Below are positions 34,569 through 44,070 of a stretch of 64,000 nucleotides of DNA, piece by piece. The notes under the pieces are model-generated. The model saw only the letters and a list, made by a program, of their open reading frames with translations. It made no database searches and was not told the DNA's origin. Made by a program: the position numbers and the translations under genes. Position 1 is the first letter of the stretch. The number at the start of each line of letters is the position of its first letter. This stretch comes from Candidatus Scalindua sp. (GTDB lineage: Bacteria; Planctomycetota; Brocadiia; Brocadiales; Scalinduaceae): the NCBI GenBank assembly GCA_018670825.1, contig JABHIW010000098.1, positions 1 through 64,000 on the forward strand. The letters run 5' to 3'.

Positions 34569-37100
34569 TTATTTTTCCTGCACTAATTCGTACACCTTTC
34601 CCTTAACAAACATATCAAACAAATCTGAGTCTACAAGATTACCCTTAACTTCGTAGCCAATAATGTCTAATGCTCTCTCATGAGGAACCGCTCTTTTATA
34701 AGGTCTGTCTTGTGCGGTTAATGCATCATATATATCGGTGATAGTCATCATCCTGGATTGTATTGGAATCTTATCTTCCTTTAAATTTAAAGGGTAGCCA
34801 TTCCCATTCAATTTTTCATGATGAGCATGTGCAATATCTGGCACATGCTCCAATTCTTTTGTCCACGGAATATTCTTTAAGAATTCATATGAATGAATTA
34901 CATGAGATTCAATTTCCTGTCTTTCTTCTTCATTTAACGTGCCTTTTCTAATGCTTAATAAATTCACTTCGTATGGGGTAAGATATGACCGCTTCTCTCC
35001 ACTATAATCCTGATACATATTGCCAGCAATATTTGTAAGTTCCTTACACAAATTATCTTCCAGAATTGTTGGCATATTCGCCTCTTCAATCACTCTTAAA
35101 TATGTATCCAGCTTTTGTAGTTCTTCTTTTAGTTGATCATCTATTTCATCAAAATACTTCTGAAAATCATCAGTCTTTTTACCACGTATTAAACTTATTT
35201 TCTTCTCAAGGAATTTACATTCCATAGATTTTTTAATAAAATCAAAACGACACCTTATATATTTTAACTCGTCCGGATACAACTTATTTGCCTTTACTAA
35301 CACATTTTCACGCACACCTACCTTACCGAAATCATGCAGCAATCCTGCATATCTAATTTCCTTGAGTTGGTCACTGGTAAAATGTATATCTCTGCACTTT
35401 CCGCTTGTTGTTCTGTCAACCACCTCTGCCAAGCCTACAGTCAATAAAGAAACCCTTTCAGAGTGACCACAAGTTGTAGGATCTCGTTGCTCAATAGCAA
35501 GTACTGAAGCTTTCACAAACCCTTCAAACAGATTTCGAATATTTTGATATAATAAATTATTTTCTATAGAAACGGCGGCTTGACTTGCAAGTGAACTTAC
35601 CATCCCAAAGGTTTTTTTATCAAACGGTACTACCTGACTCTTAACAACATAATCAGATGTCAGTTCAACATTTTTAAATTTCTTCCTGTTAATTAATTGT
35701 AATACACCAATAGTCTTATTCTTGTGATCCTTCATTGGCATCACCAGCATTGATTTAGTACGATAATTAAATTTAATATCAAAAGCCTTATTAAAAGTAT
35801 AATCTACATCATCGGGTACATTGTAAGCATCTTCCAGATTAACGAATTCGCCAGTGAGTGCGACATATCCTGCGAGACTGGTTCTCGTTAGAGGCAAAGC
35901 ATACTCCTTGAATTCTAAATTGGTCAATGAATCATTTTGTACCAGCTTAAATATTAATCTGCGTCCTTCATCTTTGCCTTCATCCAATAAATACAAACTC
36001 GCAGCATCACAATTTGTCACTTCTCTACTCTTTGTAAGAATTAAGGCAAGTAATTTTTCATAGTTTTGTTCTGTAGAAAGGGCAATACCAATCGCATTCA
36101 GTTCCTGTAACTCATACATCTTTCGGATAGTGTGAGACAATACTATAGCAGCCTGGCATGCGAGTATATTTAGTAGTCCCAAGGTCTTTTCGTCAAATGG
36201 AATTACCTCAGCATCAACAATCGCTTCAGATGTTAATCTGACATCTTTTGATTTCTTTCTGTTTATTAATTCCAAAACACCAATAATTTTGTTCCTGTAA
36301 TCCCTCATTGGGATTACCAGCATAGATTTAGTACGGTAAGAAAATCTTTTATCCAACTTATCATAGAAAGTATAATCTTCCCCTTCAGGTACATTGTAAG
36401 CATCTTTCAGATTAACATACTGCCCTGTGATAGCGACATAACCTGCCATGCTTGTTTTGGTAAGGGGTAGTATATGCTCCCTAAATGTAACATCAGGTAA
36501 TGAATAATTTTGAGATAGCTTAAAACTTAACACTCTCTTTCCAGCTTCATTTTTCTCCAGCAGATACAGGCTTCCAGCATCACAATTTGTTAATTCTCTA
36601 CTTTTTGTTAAAATCATTTTTAATAATTTGTCATAATCCTGCTCCGCTGAAAGGGCCATTCCAATTTCATTAAGACTACTTAACTCGCTGGTACGTGTAT
36701 CTAACACAGCATGCAGCCTTTCGCTCTCCAGCTTTGAGTGTATATAGCTAAACCCGCTTTTTATTGCATTCAACCATTCATTCTCTATAAATGGTTCTCT
36801 CAGGTAAAGAAAGACTTTTTCTCTATCTATAGCTTTACTGCTCTGCTGCCCTTGATCGCTATTAACAATAATTACCACACTGGAATTATTTTGACAGTAA
36901 ATTAATGCTGAATCTTCTTTGGTTAAATTATCAGCAAATTCTCTATCCATAAGGAAAACTTTTAAATCATCACATGACTCTAGACCTGCAATTTTAGAAG
37001 GAATTATTTCTCTCAAACAGATACCTTCTTCACTCAACAATGACTCAAAGGGTTCCAGTACAACATCCGGAGCGTAATATATAATTAATTTTTCGGACAT
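34569..37100 (-). CDS. GAF-GAF-HD-GYP cyclic-di-GMP phosphodiesterase-like protein
   Basis: The 843-residue protein has an N-terminal receiver-like region (about 1-125) without a clear phospho-acceptor. Two near-identical GAF domains follow (about 140-320 and 330-515, each with TNCDA.SLYLL and RTKSMLVIPMRD-type segments). The HD-GYP domain (about 530-830) has the HD pair in LLHDFGKVGV and the GYP motif in HHEKLNGNGYP, then MMTITDIYDALTAQDRPYKRA. HD-GYP enzymes degrade c-di-GMP. About 100 extra residues lie between the HD motif and the next conserved His, flanked by two similar K-L/T-L-x-x-E-E segments. It heads a minus-strand group with an MBL-fold protein 14 bases downstream. Confidence 0.9.
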   Translation of the reverse strand: MSEKLIIYYAPDVVLEPFESLLSEEGICLREIIPSKIAGLESCDDLKVFLMDREFADNLTKEDSALIYCQNNSSVVIIVNSDQGQQSSKAIDREKVFLYLREPFIENEWLNAIKSGFSYIHSKLESERLHAVLDTRTSELSSLNEIGMALSAEQDYDKLLKMILTKSRELTNCDAGSLYLLEKNEAGKRVLSFKLSQNYSLPDVTFREHILPLTKTSMAGYVAITGQYVNLKDAYNVPEGEDYTFYDKLDKRFSYRTKSMLVIPMRDYRNKIIGVLELINRKKSKDVRLTSEAIVDAEVIPFDEKTLGLLNILACQAAIVLSHTIRKMYELQELNAIGIALSTEQNYEKLLALILTKSREVTNCDAASLYLLDEGKDEGRRLIFKLVQNDSLTNLEFKEYALPLTRTSLAGYVALTGEFVNLEDAYNVPDDVDYTFNKAFDIKFNYRTKSMLVMPMKDHKNKTIGVLQLINRKKFKNVELTSDYVVKSQVVPFDKKTFGMVSSLASQAAVSIENNLLYQNIRNLFEGFVKASVLAIEQRDPTTCGHSERVSLLTVGLAEVVDRTTSGKCRDIHFTSDQLKEIRYAGLLHDFGKVGVRENVLVKANKLYPDELKYIRCRFDFIKKSMECKFLEKKISLIRGKKTDDFQKYFDEIDDQLKEELQKLDTYLRVIEEANMPTILEDNLCKELTNIAGNMYQDYSGEKRSYLTPYEVNLLSIRKGTLNEEERQEIESHVIHSYEFLKNIPWTKELEHVPDIAHAHHEKLNGNGYPLNLKEDKIPIQSRMMTITDIYDALTAQDRPYKRAVPHERALDIIGYEVKGNLVDSDLFDMFVKGKVYELVQEK

Positions 37101-37114
37101 ATTCTCCTCTGGTT

Positions 37115-37957
37115 TTAAAGGTTTAATTCCATACCTTCATACGCAGCATAAGATTCCTTAAATTCTTTTCTTGCTTCTCTTTCAAGCTTATCAACAAATT
37201 TATCATCATGTGCGGGATCATGGTGAAATAAAATAAACTTTTTCACTTTAGCGGCTTTTGCTACTTTAACTCCTTGCGTCCATGTAGAATGTCCCCAACC
37301 AGTTCTTGGAGGTCCTATTTTACCGGCATATTCATCTTCAGTATAATTACTATCATAAACAAGAACATCCGCATTTGAAGATAGTTTCAGTAACGATGCA
37401 TCCATACAGCTGAAATGTTCGGTATCAGTAGCATACACAAAGGACTTCCCGCCATACTCAATCCTATACCCTATACATCCCCCAGGGTGGTTGAGACGTG
37501 CAAGTTTGATTGTTACGTTATTTTTTCTTATGCTATCGTTTCTTGTTATTTCATTAAAGTTTATCTTTGCATTGAGATCCGATAATGATAAGGGAAAGTA
37601 CGGAAACATTAATTGAGCGGTAAACAGTTGTTCCAAAGTAAAATTTAATTTTCTTTCGCCAACCAGGGTTATTGAGTATTTACTATTAAAAACCGGTGCA
37701 AAGAAAGGAAACCCTTGTATATGGTCCCAATGGAAATGTGAAAACAGGATGTTTAAGTGTTGAGGTTTTTCCGTTAGTATTTTGTTTCCTAATTTCCTGA
37801 TACCACTACCGGCATCCAGAATGAATATTTCTTTACCACATCTGATTTCAATACACGATGTATTTCCACCATATTTAATGGTTTCTTTTCCCGGTGTGCA
37901 AATACTGCCTCTTACACCCCAGAATCGAATATACATTTTATCTGCCCTCACCATCTG
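37115..37957 (-). CDS. Metallo-beta-lactamase-fold hydrolase (first of two paralogues)
   Basis: The protein begins FWGVRGSICTPG and has YGGNTSCIEI, DAGSGIRKLG, the metal motif SHFHWDHIQGFPFF, then YATDTEH and a late HHD motif. These are the ligands of a two-metal MBL-fold hydrolase close to phosphodiesterase/PqqB-like members. I prefer the ATG at 37957 (281 residues), since AAAGGGG stands seven bases before it; an in-frame start at 37975 lacks a ribosome site. A paralogue lies at 40246-41085. It follows gmhA and precedes the GAF-HD-GYP gene on the same strand, so a role in nucleotide second-messenger or cell-envelope metabolism is possible. The substrate is unknown. Confidence 0.87.
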   Translation of the reverse strand, partial: QMVRADKMYIRFWGVRGSICTPGKETIKYGGNTSCIEIRCGKEIFILDAGSGIRKLGNKILTEKPQHLNILFSHFHWDHIQGFPFFAPVFNSKYSITLVGERKLNFTLEQLFTAQLMFPYFPLSLSDLNAKINFNEITRNDSIRKNNVTIKLARLNHPGGCIGYRIEYGGKSFVYATDTEHFSCMDASLLKLSSNADVLVYDSNYTEDEYAGKIGPPRTGWGHSTWTQGVKVAKAAKVKKFILFHHDPAHDDKFVDKLEREARKEFKESYAAYEGMELNL

Positions 37958-37994
37958 GTATCCCCTTTCACCCAAAGGTATTTTATAGTAAAAA

Positions 37995-38570
37995 TCACCC
38001 GAACAATTCTTTTTCTACTAGTGAACACAGAATATGACCGATTGTTATGTGACATTCCTGTATGCGTGCTGTATCTGTAGAGGGAATTTCCAGACATAGA
38101 TCAACATGATCTTTAAGTCTGCCGCCACCTTTTCCGGTAAAGGCAATCGTCTTTGCTCCCTTTTTTTTCGCTAATATAGTCGCATTTATGATGCCCACAG
38201 AATTGCCGCTTGTACTTAAACTGAAAACGACATCACCATTCTTAACAAATGCGTCTACCTGTCTTTCAAAACACAGATCATATCCGAAGTCATTGGCAAT
38301 TGCCGTTAATACTGATGTGTCTGTAGTTAATGCAAGTGCCGGCAACGGCTTTCTATTTTTTTTAAATCTTCCAACCAGCTCTCCGGAAATATGTTGTGCA
38401 TCTGCAGCGCTTCCACCATTACCCATGAGGTACAACGAGTGGCCAGTTTTAAATGCTTCTATCAACATATTTGCGATTTGAATAACAGACTCTACACTGC
38501 TGGAAAGAAGTTCAACCTTGATATTTATACTCTCATTTAATGATGATTCTATTTCCTTCTTCATATACAT
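37995..38570 (-). CDS. gmhA: Sedoheptulose-7-phosphate isomerase
   Basis: The 191-residue SIS-domain protein has MGNGGSAADAQHISGELVGRF and LTTDTSVLTAIANDFGYD, then FSLSTSGNS and the end CHITIGHILCSLVE. GmhA makes D-glycero-D-manno-heptose-7-phosphate, the first step of ADP-heptose synthesis for the LPS inner core. It lies about 110 bases downstream of hldE, which does the next steps, and the two are separated by a 19-base inverted repeat. gmhB and hldD are not in the window. Confidence 0.95.
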   Translation of the reverse strand: MYMKKEIESSLNESINIKVELLSSSVESVIQIANMLIEAFKTGHSLYLMGNGGSAADAQHISGELVGRFKKNRKPLPALALTTDTSVLTAIANDFGYDLCFERQVDAFVKNGDVVFSLSTSGNSVGIINATILAKKKGAKTIAFTGKGGGRLKDHVDLCLEIPSTDTARIQECHITIGHILCSLVEKELFG

Positions 38571-38648
38571 TAGCTCACCTAATTTACCCTTGTCTAGTGT
38601 TTCTCCATTCGAATAATATAGTCCGACAGGCTAAGTAAAACAACAAAG

Positions 38649-38708
38649 TTTTAGAACGTAATAGTAACCTAATTATTACTTATCGGGGATTACTATTACG
38701 TTCTAAAA
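38649..38708. repeat. Perfect 19-base inverted repeat over the 3' end of hldE
   Basis: Arms 38649-38667 and 38690-38708 are exact reverse complements (TTAGAACGTAATAGTAA core) with a 22-base spacer. The right arm encodes hldE residues of the tail ILERNSNPR, and the left arm is an inverted copy just past its stop. In the transcript this makes a very stable hairpin followed by CTTTGTTGTTTT. It may weaken transcription toward gmhA or protect the hldE mRNA end. Confidence 0.85.
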
Positions 38709-40197
38709 TTCTCGTAACAATGTCAGTTGTTGAAACGTTATTTACAAAGGGAGCCAAAATTACTTTACCACCATAAGATTCAACAAACTCTCGACCTACC
38801 ACACCTTTTTCTTTCCAGTCTTCCCCTTTTATAAGTACGTCCGGCTTAATCCTTCTTATAAGATCTTCAGGTGTCAATTCGTCAAAAAGAACCACATAAC
38901 TTACATCTTCCAGAGCGGAAATTAATCTTGCCCTTTCGTCTTCAGAAACAAAAGGCCTTTTATCTCCCTTTTGTTCTCTTACTGACCTGTCAGTATTTAA
39001 CCCAATTACCAGTACATCACCCTGTTGTCTGGAAAATTTAAGATATTCTATATGTCCAATATGAAGTATATCAAAGCATCCGTTAGTAAATACAATTTTT
39101 TCATTATTTCCCCTGTGTCTATTAAGTTTTTCTTCCAACTCATCCAAAACCTTAATCTTTGTATAAAGGGGATTCGCCCCTCCCATAAGCTCACTCAGGA
39201 TTTCACTCTTGCTAATAGGCACGGCCCCTATCTTACCTACCTCAACCCCGGCGGCAATGTTTGCAATCATTGCCGCATGTTCAAAACTATTTTTACTCCC
39301 CAATACAAAACCAAAAATACTCAAAACCATATCTCCAGCACCACTGACATCATAAACATCTTTAGGCACAGTAGAGATTAAGTCACAAGAACCATCCTTG
39401 CGGTATAAAAACATTCCATCCTTATCAGCCGTGATAATAACACACTCAAAGAGGGACTCTTCCAATAGCTTCCTTCCGGCAGACTTCATACTGTTAATGT
39501 CCGTTATTTTAATCCCTGTTGATAGTTTTGTTTCAAACCGGTTAGGCGTAATTGCTGTTGCACCCTTATAAATCGTATAGTCATTTGAAAGCCTTGGATC
39601 TACTATGACCGGTACTTTGTGATCTTTTCCTAATCTAATAACCGTATCAAGAATCCTCGTGGACAAAACTCCCTTATTCATATCAGATATCAGTATTATG
39701 TCTACATGTTGGACCTTGCTTTCAATTTTATTGACAATTTCATCCTGTATTTTCTCTTCTATGTCATCGGTCTTTTCATAATCAATTCTCAATATCTGTT
39801 GAATTCCTTTTCCCGCTGATTGAAGATGCCCCATCATTCTGACCTTTACCGTCGTCGGCCTATCTGAAACTTCTATAATCCCATCTGTCTCGACTCCTAT
39901 ACCATTTAAATCGTCTAATAGCAGCTTACCATCATTATCATTGCCAATTACACCATAACAACAAATATTAGCTCCAAGTTCTGCAAGATTGTTCGCGACA
40001 CTTCCTGCCCCACCCGGCCTTATTTCCTCAGAGGTCACGTTCAGTACAGGAATTGGTGCCTCCTGTGATATGCGCTTGACTTCACCCCATACATATTTAT
40101 CCAGCATAAAATCTCCTATTAACAGGATATTTGGACTGCCGATATTTGATAAAATATGTACCAGGTTATGTGATTTAAGCTCCGCTTTATCAGGCAA
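38680..40197 (-). CDS. hldE: Bifunctional heptose-7-phosphate kinase / heptose-1-phosphate adenylyltransferase
   Basis: The 505-residue protein joins a ribokinase-fold domain (about 1-330) and a nucleotidyltransferase domain (about 360-500). The kinase part has GGAGSVANNLAELGA and DVSGAGDMVLSIFG with the catalytic Asp. The transferase part has VFTNGCFDILHIGHIEYL (HxGH) and later GEDWKEKGVVG. HldE phosphorylates heptose-7-P at C1 and then adds AMP, giving ADP-heptose. With gmhA and kdsA it supports a heptose-KDO LPS core. Both catalytic signatures are intact and the length is typical for fused HldE. Confidence 0.96.
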   Translation of the reverse strand: MPDKAELKSHNLVHILSNIGSPNILLIGDFMLDKYVWGEVKRISQEAPIPVLNVTSEEIRPGGAGSVANNLAELGANICCYGVIGNDNDGKLLLDDLNGIGVETDGIIEVSDRPTTVKVRMMGHLQSAGKGIQQILRIDYEKTDDIEEKIQDEIVNKIESKVQHVDIILISDMNKGVLSTRILDTVIRLGKDHKVPVIVDPRLSNDYTIYKGATAITPNRFETKLSTGIKITDINSMKSAGRKLLEESLFECVIITADKDGMFLYRKDGSCDLISTVPKDVYDVSGAGDMVLSIFGFVLGSKNSFEHAAMIANIAAGVEVGKIGAVPISKSEILSELMGGANPLYTKIKVLDELEEKLNRHRGNNEKIVFTNGCFDILHIGHIEYLKFSRQQGDVLVIGLNTDRSVREQKGDKRPFVSEDERARLISALEDVSYVVLFDELTPEDLIRRIKPDVLIKGEDWKEKGVVGREFVESYGGKVILAPFVNNVSTTDIVTRILERNSNPR

Positions 40198-40245
40198 AAG
40201 TCAACTCCAATATTATTTTATAAATCCAACTACAAATAAAAAAAT

Positions 40246-41085
40246 TTAACAAAGATCTATTTCCAGTCCCTCATAAGCAGCAATGGAACCAGGGAATTCT
40301 TTTTGTGTCAGTAACTCGATTTTATCTATTTCTGTATCTTCATGTCCATGGTGAGTAAGGATAAGTTGATCTACATTTGCCGCCCTACACAACTCAACAG
40401 CATCCTTCCATGTTCCATGTCCCCAACCCTTACGTCCACCGCTGCCATCCGCACCAGAATACTCCTCCGGTGTGTAATGTGCATCAAATATAACCTTATT
40501 TGTTTCCTTGAGAAAATCAACCAGTCTCTGCTTTGATCTCTCGTTATGTTCATGATCAGTAATATACGCAACAGATTTATTATTACAGATTATTTTATAT
40601 CCAACGGACCCACTTGGATGGTTCAATGAAACACTTTTTACCTCTATTCTACCAATTTGGATATCTTCACCTATCTTTATTTCATTGAAATTCATCTTTG
40701 CCGGCATATCCTTCAATCGAATGGGGAAATAAGGTTTCTCCATCTGGCCTCGTAATGCGGATTCAATATCCACACCAGAATGTAATGAACTGTATATGTT
40801 AAGCTCATATTCCGGTTCAAAAGTTGGACGAAAAAAAGGAAAACCCTGTATATGATCCCAATGTACATGACTAAAAAAAACATACAGTTCCTTCTTCCCG
40901 TTTTCTTCTACAAAGTCCCTCTCCACAATGTCAAGGCCCAGTGCCCTAACACCAGATCCACAATCAAAAATGATTGTCTTTTCATCGCAATTCAATTCAA
41001 CACAGCTTGTGTTGCCTCCATACTTAGAGGTTTTTGGACCTGGCACAGGTATACTGCCTCGTACTCCCCAAAACTTTACCTTCAC
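40246..41085 (-). CDS. Metallo-beta-lactamase-fold hydrolase (second paralogue)
   Basis: The 279-residue protein closely parallels the one at 37115. It shows KFWGVRGSIPVPGPKTSKYGG, FDCGSGVRALG, SHVHWDHIQGFPFFRP, YITDHEH and LILTHHGHED. It has all the metal-binding His/Asp positions of a two-metal MBL hydrolase. It is the first gene of the strand segment that runs into hldE, with 48 bases between them. Copies on both sides of the heptose genes suggest duplication followed by separation. The substrate is unknown. Annotated relatives are often labelled ribonuclease Z-like or PDE-like. Confidence 0.87.
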   Translation of the reverse strand: MKVKFWGVRGSIPVPGPKTSKYGGNTSCVELNCDEKTIIFDCGSGVRALGLDIVERDFVEENGKKELYVFFSHVHWDHIQGFPFFRPTFEPEYELNIYSSLHSGVDIESALRGQMEKPYFPIRLKDMPAKMNFNEIKIGEDIQIGRIEVKSVSLNHPSGSVGYKIICNNKSVAYITDHEHNERSKQRLVDFLKETNKVIFDAHYTPEEYSGADGSGGRKGWGHGTWKDAVELCRAANVDQLILTHHGHEDTEIDKIELLTQKEFPGSIAAYEGLEIDLC

Positions 41086-41137
41086 ATTAAAACCCTTTTA
41101 TCAAAATATTTAAACAATTCTATTAAAATGTTGTGGT

Positions 41138-42148
41138 TTATTTGTTACCTACTAAAACAGAGAAAGACCTGGGAAGGTTTATATTCATTCTGGCGATACC
41201 TCTGAATCCGGCCTTCTCCAACCACCCTTCAATCTCTTCAAATGAATATGTACGCCCATTTTCTGTGAATAATAGCATATTAAGAGAAAAAAGAGCTGGA
41301 AACGGAGGAGAAGTTTTATCATTATCAAGTATAAAATCCTGAATTATTATCTTTCCCCCACTGTTTAGCGCATTATAAATCCTTTTCATTAATGCCATAT
41401 TTTCTATCTCTCCCTCACCATGAATAATGTTCGATAGGAACGCAACATCATATTGGCCCTTTATTTCTTTATTAAAATCGCCTTCTATCAGGTGAATCCT
41501 GTTACGGACATTGGAATTGAAAATCAATTCCTTTGTAATCTCCAGAGTACCCGACAAATCAAGAATAGTTGCATCGAGGTTACTATTTGCCTTACAGAAG
41601 AACACTGAATAAGTTCCAGCCCCTCCCCCTATATCGATTAATGTTTTGCTGCGACTTAAGTCTATCTCATTTGATAATATAGGTGCAACCGTCATTGCTG
41701 TATTGTGCATTGCCGTAATAAAATTTCTTGTTTCGTCCTTCACCTCTTGAAACATATCAGGCCTACGTACCGGATTTCCGGAAATAACGGACTCGCCCAG
41801 TGCACTCCACGCATTCCACATAACATCTTGGAGGTTAACAATATCTCCTATATACCTTTCACTGCCCTTAATAAATATCTCTCTGCCATTTTCCGTGTTA
41901 AAATACATCCTATCATCTTTTTTAAGCAAATCTAAACAAACCATTGCATCCAAAAACATCTTTGTAGCATTTACGTTCGATTTTAACTTTGTGGCAACAT
42001 CACAGGCAGAAATGCCTGTTTCACCAATTATATTAAAGACATCAAGCCTGGTTGCCGTCAATAACACCTTTGATTGAAAGAAAGAATACCCTAGTTCCAG
42101 TGCATGCTCTCTAAACTCGCTTACACTGTCTTTTATATGTTCTGTCAT
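41138..42148 (-). CDS. SAM-dependent O-methyltransferase of the AdoMet_MTase_2/CrtF-BchU type
   Basis: The 336-residue protein has an N-terminal winged-helix dimerisation domain (about 10-100: FFQSKVLLTATRLDVFNII). The Rossmann SAM domain has TLIDIGGGAGTYSVFFC, FLSNIIHGEGEIENMALMKR (the catalytic-His position of this family) and GGKIIIQDFILD. Such enzymes methylate hydroxyls of small aromatic or isoprenoid substrates (hydroxyneurosporene, acetylserotonin or bacteriochlorophyll intermediates). No carotenoid or pigment gene is beside it, so the substrate is open. It is 52 bases upstream of the MBL gene and may head that unit. Confidence 0.85.
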   Translation of the reverse strand: MTEHIKDSVSEFREHALELGYSFFQSKVLLTATRLDVFNIIGETGISACDVATKLKSNVNATKMFLDAMVCLDLLKKDDRMYFNTENGREIFIKGSERYIGDIVNLQDVMWNAWSALGESVISGNPVRRPDMFQEVKDETRNFITAMHNTAMTVAPILSNEIDLSRSKTLIDIGGGAGTYSVFFCKANSNLDATILDLSGTLEITKELIFNSNVRNRIHLIEGDFNKEIKGQYDVAFLSNIIHGEGEIENMALMKRIYNALNSGGKIIIQDFILDNDKTSPPFPALFSLNMLLFTENGRTYSFEEIEGWLEKAGFRGIARMNINLPRSFSVLVGNK

Positions 42149-42601
42149 AAATCGTTACGAGAACCAGTATTTTTGTAAATTACGAAGAGAAAAATGCAAC
42201 AATACAATCAGCACAACTTATTACCTGTTTCTTAATAAGTCCTGCGAGAATATCAGTTTAAAGTCATAGTGTCAACATAAATTGAACCTATACGAACGCG
42301 GTAATGATGTGCTTTACAATTAACTGAATTATAAATTTACCTCGGAAAAACAGAAATTAACAGATGAAAACCCCTATTGTAATAAAGGAAAAACATATTC
42401 AATTGTTTTAATCTAAATCCAGGAAATAGTTAAAATACGACTTCTAATCTCTATTGTTTTTTATTGCAACAGTTTGTGAACTCTGATAGAATGAGATGTT
42501 TATTAAATACACAGCAGATAAACACTTATAGAAGAGTATAAGCTACCTTTATATGTGCTTTTAAATTTTAGCGTTATTTTTATTAATGGAGACAAGTACT
42601 A
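42149..42601. other. Divergent non-coding region before rpmE
   Basis: This 453-base stretch lies between the minus-strand methyltransferase and the plus-strand rpmE-prfA-prmC genes. It is AT-rich and shows no supported frame, hairpin or repeat. Both promoters should be here. GGAGA just before 42602 is the rpmE ribosome site. Confidence 0.6.
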
Positions 42602-42907
42602 ATGAAAAAAGCAATTCATCCTGAAATTATGGAGACGACTGTTACCTGCGGTTGTGGAGAAACTTTTGTAACACGTTCAACAAAAAGTAAAATTCATGTC
42701 GAAGTCTGTTCACAGTGTCATCCTTTTTACACGGGAAAACAGAAATTTGTAGATACTGCAGGAAGAGTTGAAAGATTTAAACAGAAATTCAAATGGACTC
42801 AAGATTCAGCAAAAGGTGGTTCTGGTAATCCAGACGAAAGCACTAATGCTGATACCCAGGAGGCTGTTGCCGTAGAAGAGAAACCGGAGACCGGTAGTGC
42901 AGATTAA
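42602..42907 (+). CDS. rpmE: 50S ribosomal protein L31 (zinc-binding form, with C-terminal extension)
   Basis: The 101-residue protein begins MKKAIHPEI and has the zinc ligands Cys16, Cys18, Cys36 and Cys39 (VTCGCGETF...[15 protein letters not shown]), then [10 protein letters not shown]. The usual L31 ends soon after this point; here about 35 residues of acidic, low-complexity tail follow ([20 protein letters not shown]). The zinc form suggests that the ribosome is not adapted to zinc starvation through this copy. Its stop overlaps the GTG start of prfA, so the two are translationally coupled. Confidence 0.95.
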   Translation: MKKAIHPEIMETTVTCGCGETFVTRSTKSKIHVEVCSQCHPFYTGKQKFVDTAGRVERFKQKFKWTQDSAKGGSGNPDESTNADTQEAVAVEEKPETGSAD

Positions 42908-43994
42908 CGACAAACTGTTAAAGAAGCTGAAGGAGATGTTTGAGCGCAATAATGAGCTGGAAAAGCACCTTTCTGATCCAGAGGTTATTGCGGACAATAC
43001 CAGATATACCTCTTATGTTAAAGAACACGGTCGACTATCAAAGTTCGTAGCAAAATATCTCCAACTTGACGATACACTCAGGCAAAAAGAAGAAGCAAGT
43101 GCAATTATTTCCGAGAATAGCGGTGATAAAGACTTATACGAAATGGCCAGGGATGAACTGGGCAACCTTGAAGAGAAAGAAATAGAGCTTTTTGAAGAAG
43201 TTAAAGGGTGTTTCTTTACAGAAGGTGGCGATGCAACTAAGAGTGCGATAATGGAAATCCGTGCGGGAACCGGTGGTGATGAGGCCGCGCTATTTGCCGC
43301 AGACCTTTTCAAAATGTACTCAAGATATGCGGAAAAACGAAAATGGAAAGTTGAAATGATGGACTCCAGTCTTACAGAAATTGGAGGCTTTAAGGAGGTA
43401 ACCTTTTCCATTGAAGGGCAATCGGTTTATAGCAAGTTGTGCTTTGAAAGCGGAACTCACAGAGTACAGAGAGTTCCTTCAACAGAAACAAGCGGAAGAA
43501 TACACACCTCAGCAGCAACAGTCGCTGTCTTACCGGAAGTAGAGGATGTTGATGTTAAAATCGACCCAAAAGACATAACTGTCGACACGTTTCGATCATC
43601 CGGACCAGGAGGACAGAAAGTCAACAAAACCAGTTCTGCCATTAGAATTGTCCACTTGCCTACCGGTTTAGTTGTCAAGTGCATGGATGAAAAATCTCAG
43701 CACAGAAACCGTGCAAAAGCAATGCGAGTACTTCGAAGCCGTCTCTATACTTTTTATCAGGAACAGACAAGAAATGAACGTGACAAAACACGACGTACCC
43801 AGATAGGGTCCGGCGACAGAAGCGAGAAAATCCGCACATACAACTTTCCCCAAAACAGAGTAACTGACCACAGAATAAACCTCAATATATACAATCTGGA
43901 GAAAATAATGCTTGGAGAAATTGACGATTTAGTTGAGGCGATGACAGAATACGGAAAACAGGAAAAGATTAAAGAATTGGCTGCAACCCTTTAA
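42897..43994 (+). CDS. prfA: Peptide chain release factor 1
   Basis: The 365-residue class I release factor has the catalytic GGQ in [18 protein letters not shown]. Its recognition-loop motif reads [13 protein letters not shown], where the Pro-x-Thr form is that of RF1 (UAA/UAG) rather than RF2. The start is GTG and overlaps the end of rpmE; an ATG 39 bases further in has a ribosome site too close to serve. It is followed by prmC, which methylates the GGQ glutamine. Confidence 0.96.
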   Translation: MQINDKLLKKLKEMFERNNELEKHLSDPEVIADNTRYTSYVKEHGRLSKFVAKYLQLDDTLRQKEEASAIISENSGDKDLYEMARDELGNLEEKEIELFEEVKGCFFTEGGDATKSAIMEIRAGTGGDEAALFAADLFKMYSRYAEKRKWKVEMMDSSLTEIGGFKEVTFSIEGQSVYSKLCFESGTHRVQRVPSTETSGRIHTSAATVAVLPEVEDVDVKIDPKDITVDTFRSSGPGGQKVNKTSSAIRIVHLPTGLVVKCMDEKSQHRNRAKAMRVLRSRLYTFYQEQTRNERDKTRRTQIGSGDRSEKIRTYNFPQNRVTDHRINLNIYNLEKIMLGEIDDLVEAMTEYGKQEKIKELAATL

Positions 43995-44070
43995 TTGTGT
44001 TTTCCCCTTACCTCATAACCCTGAAACCTATTACTAAACTCAATAATCTTTCTCCTCATTATCCGCAATC

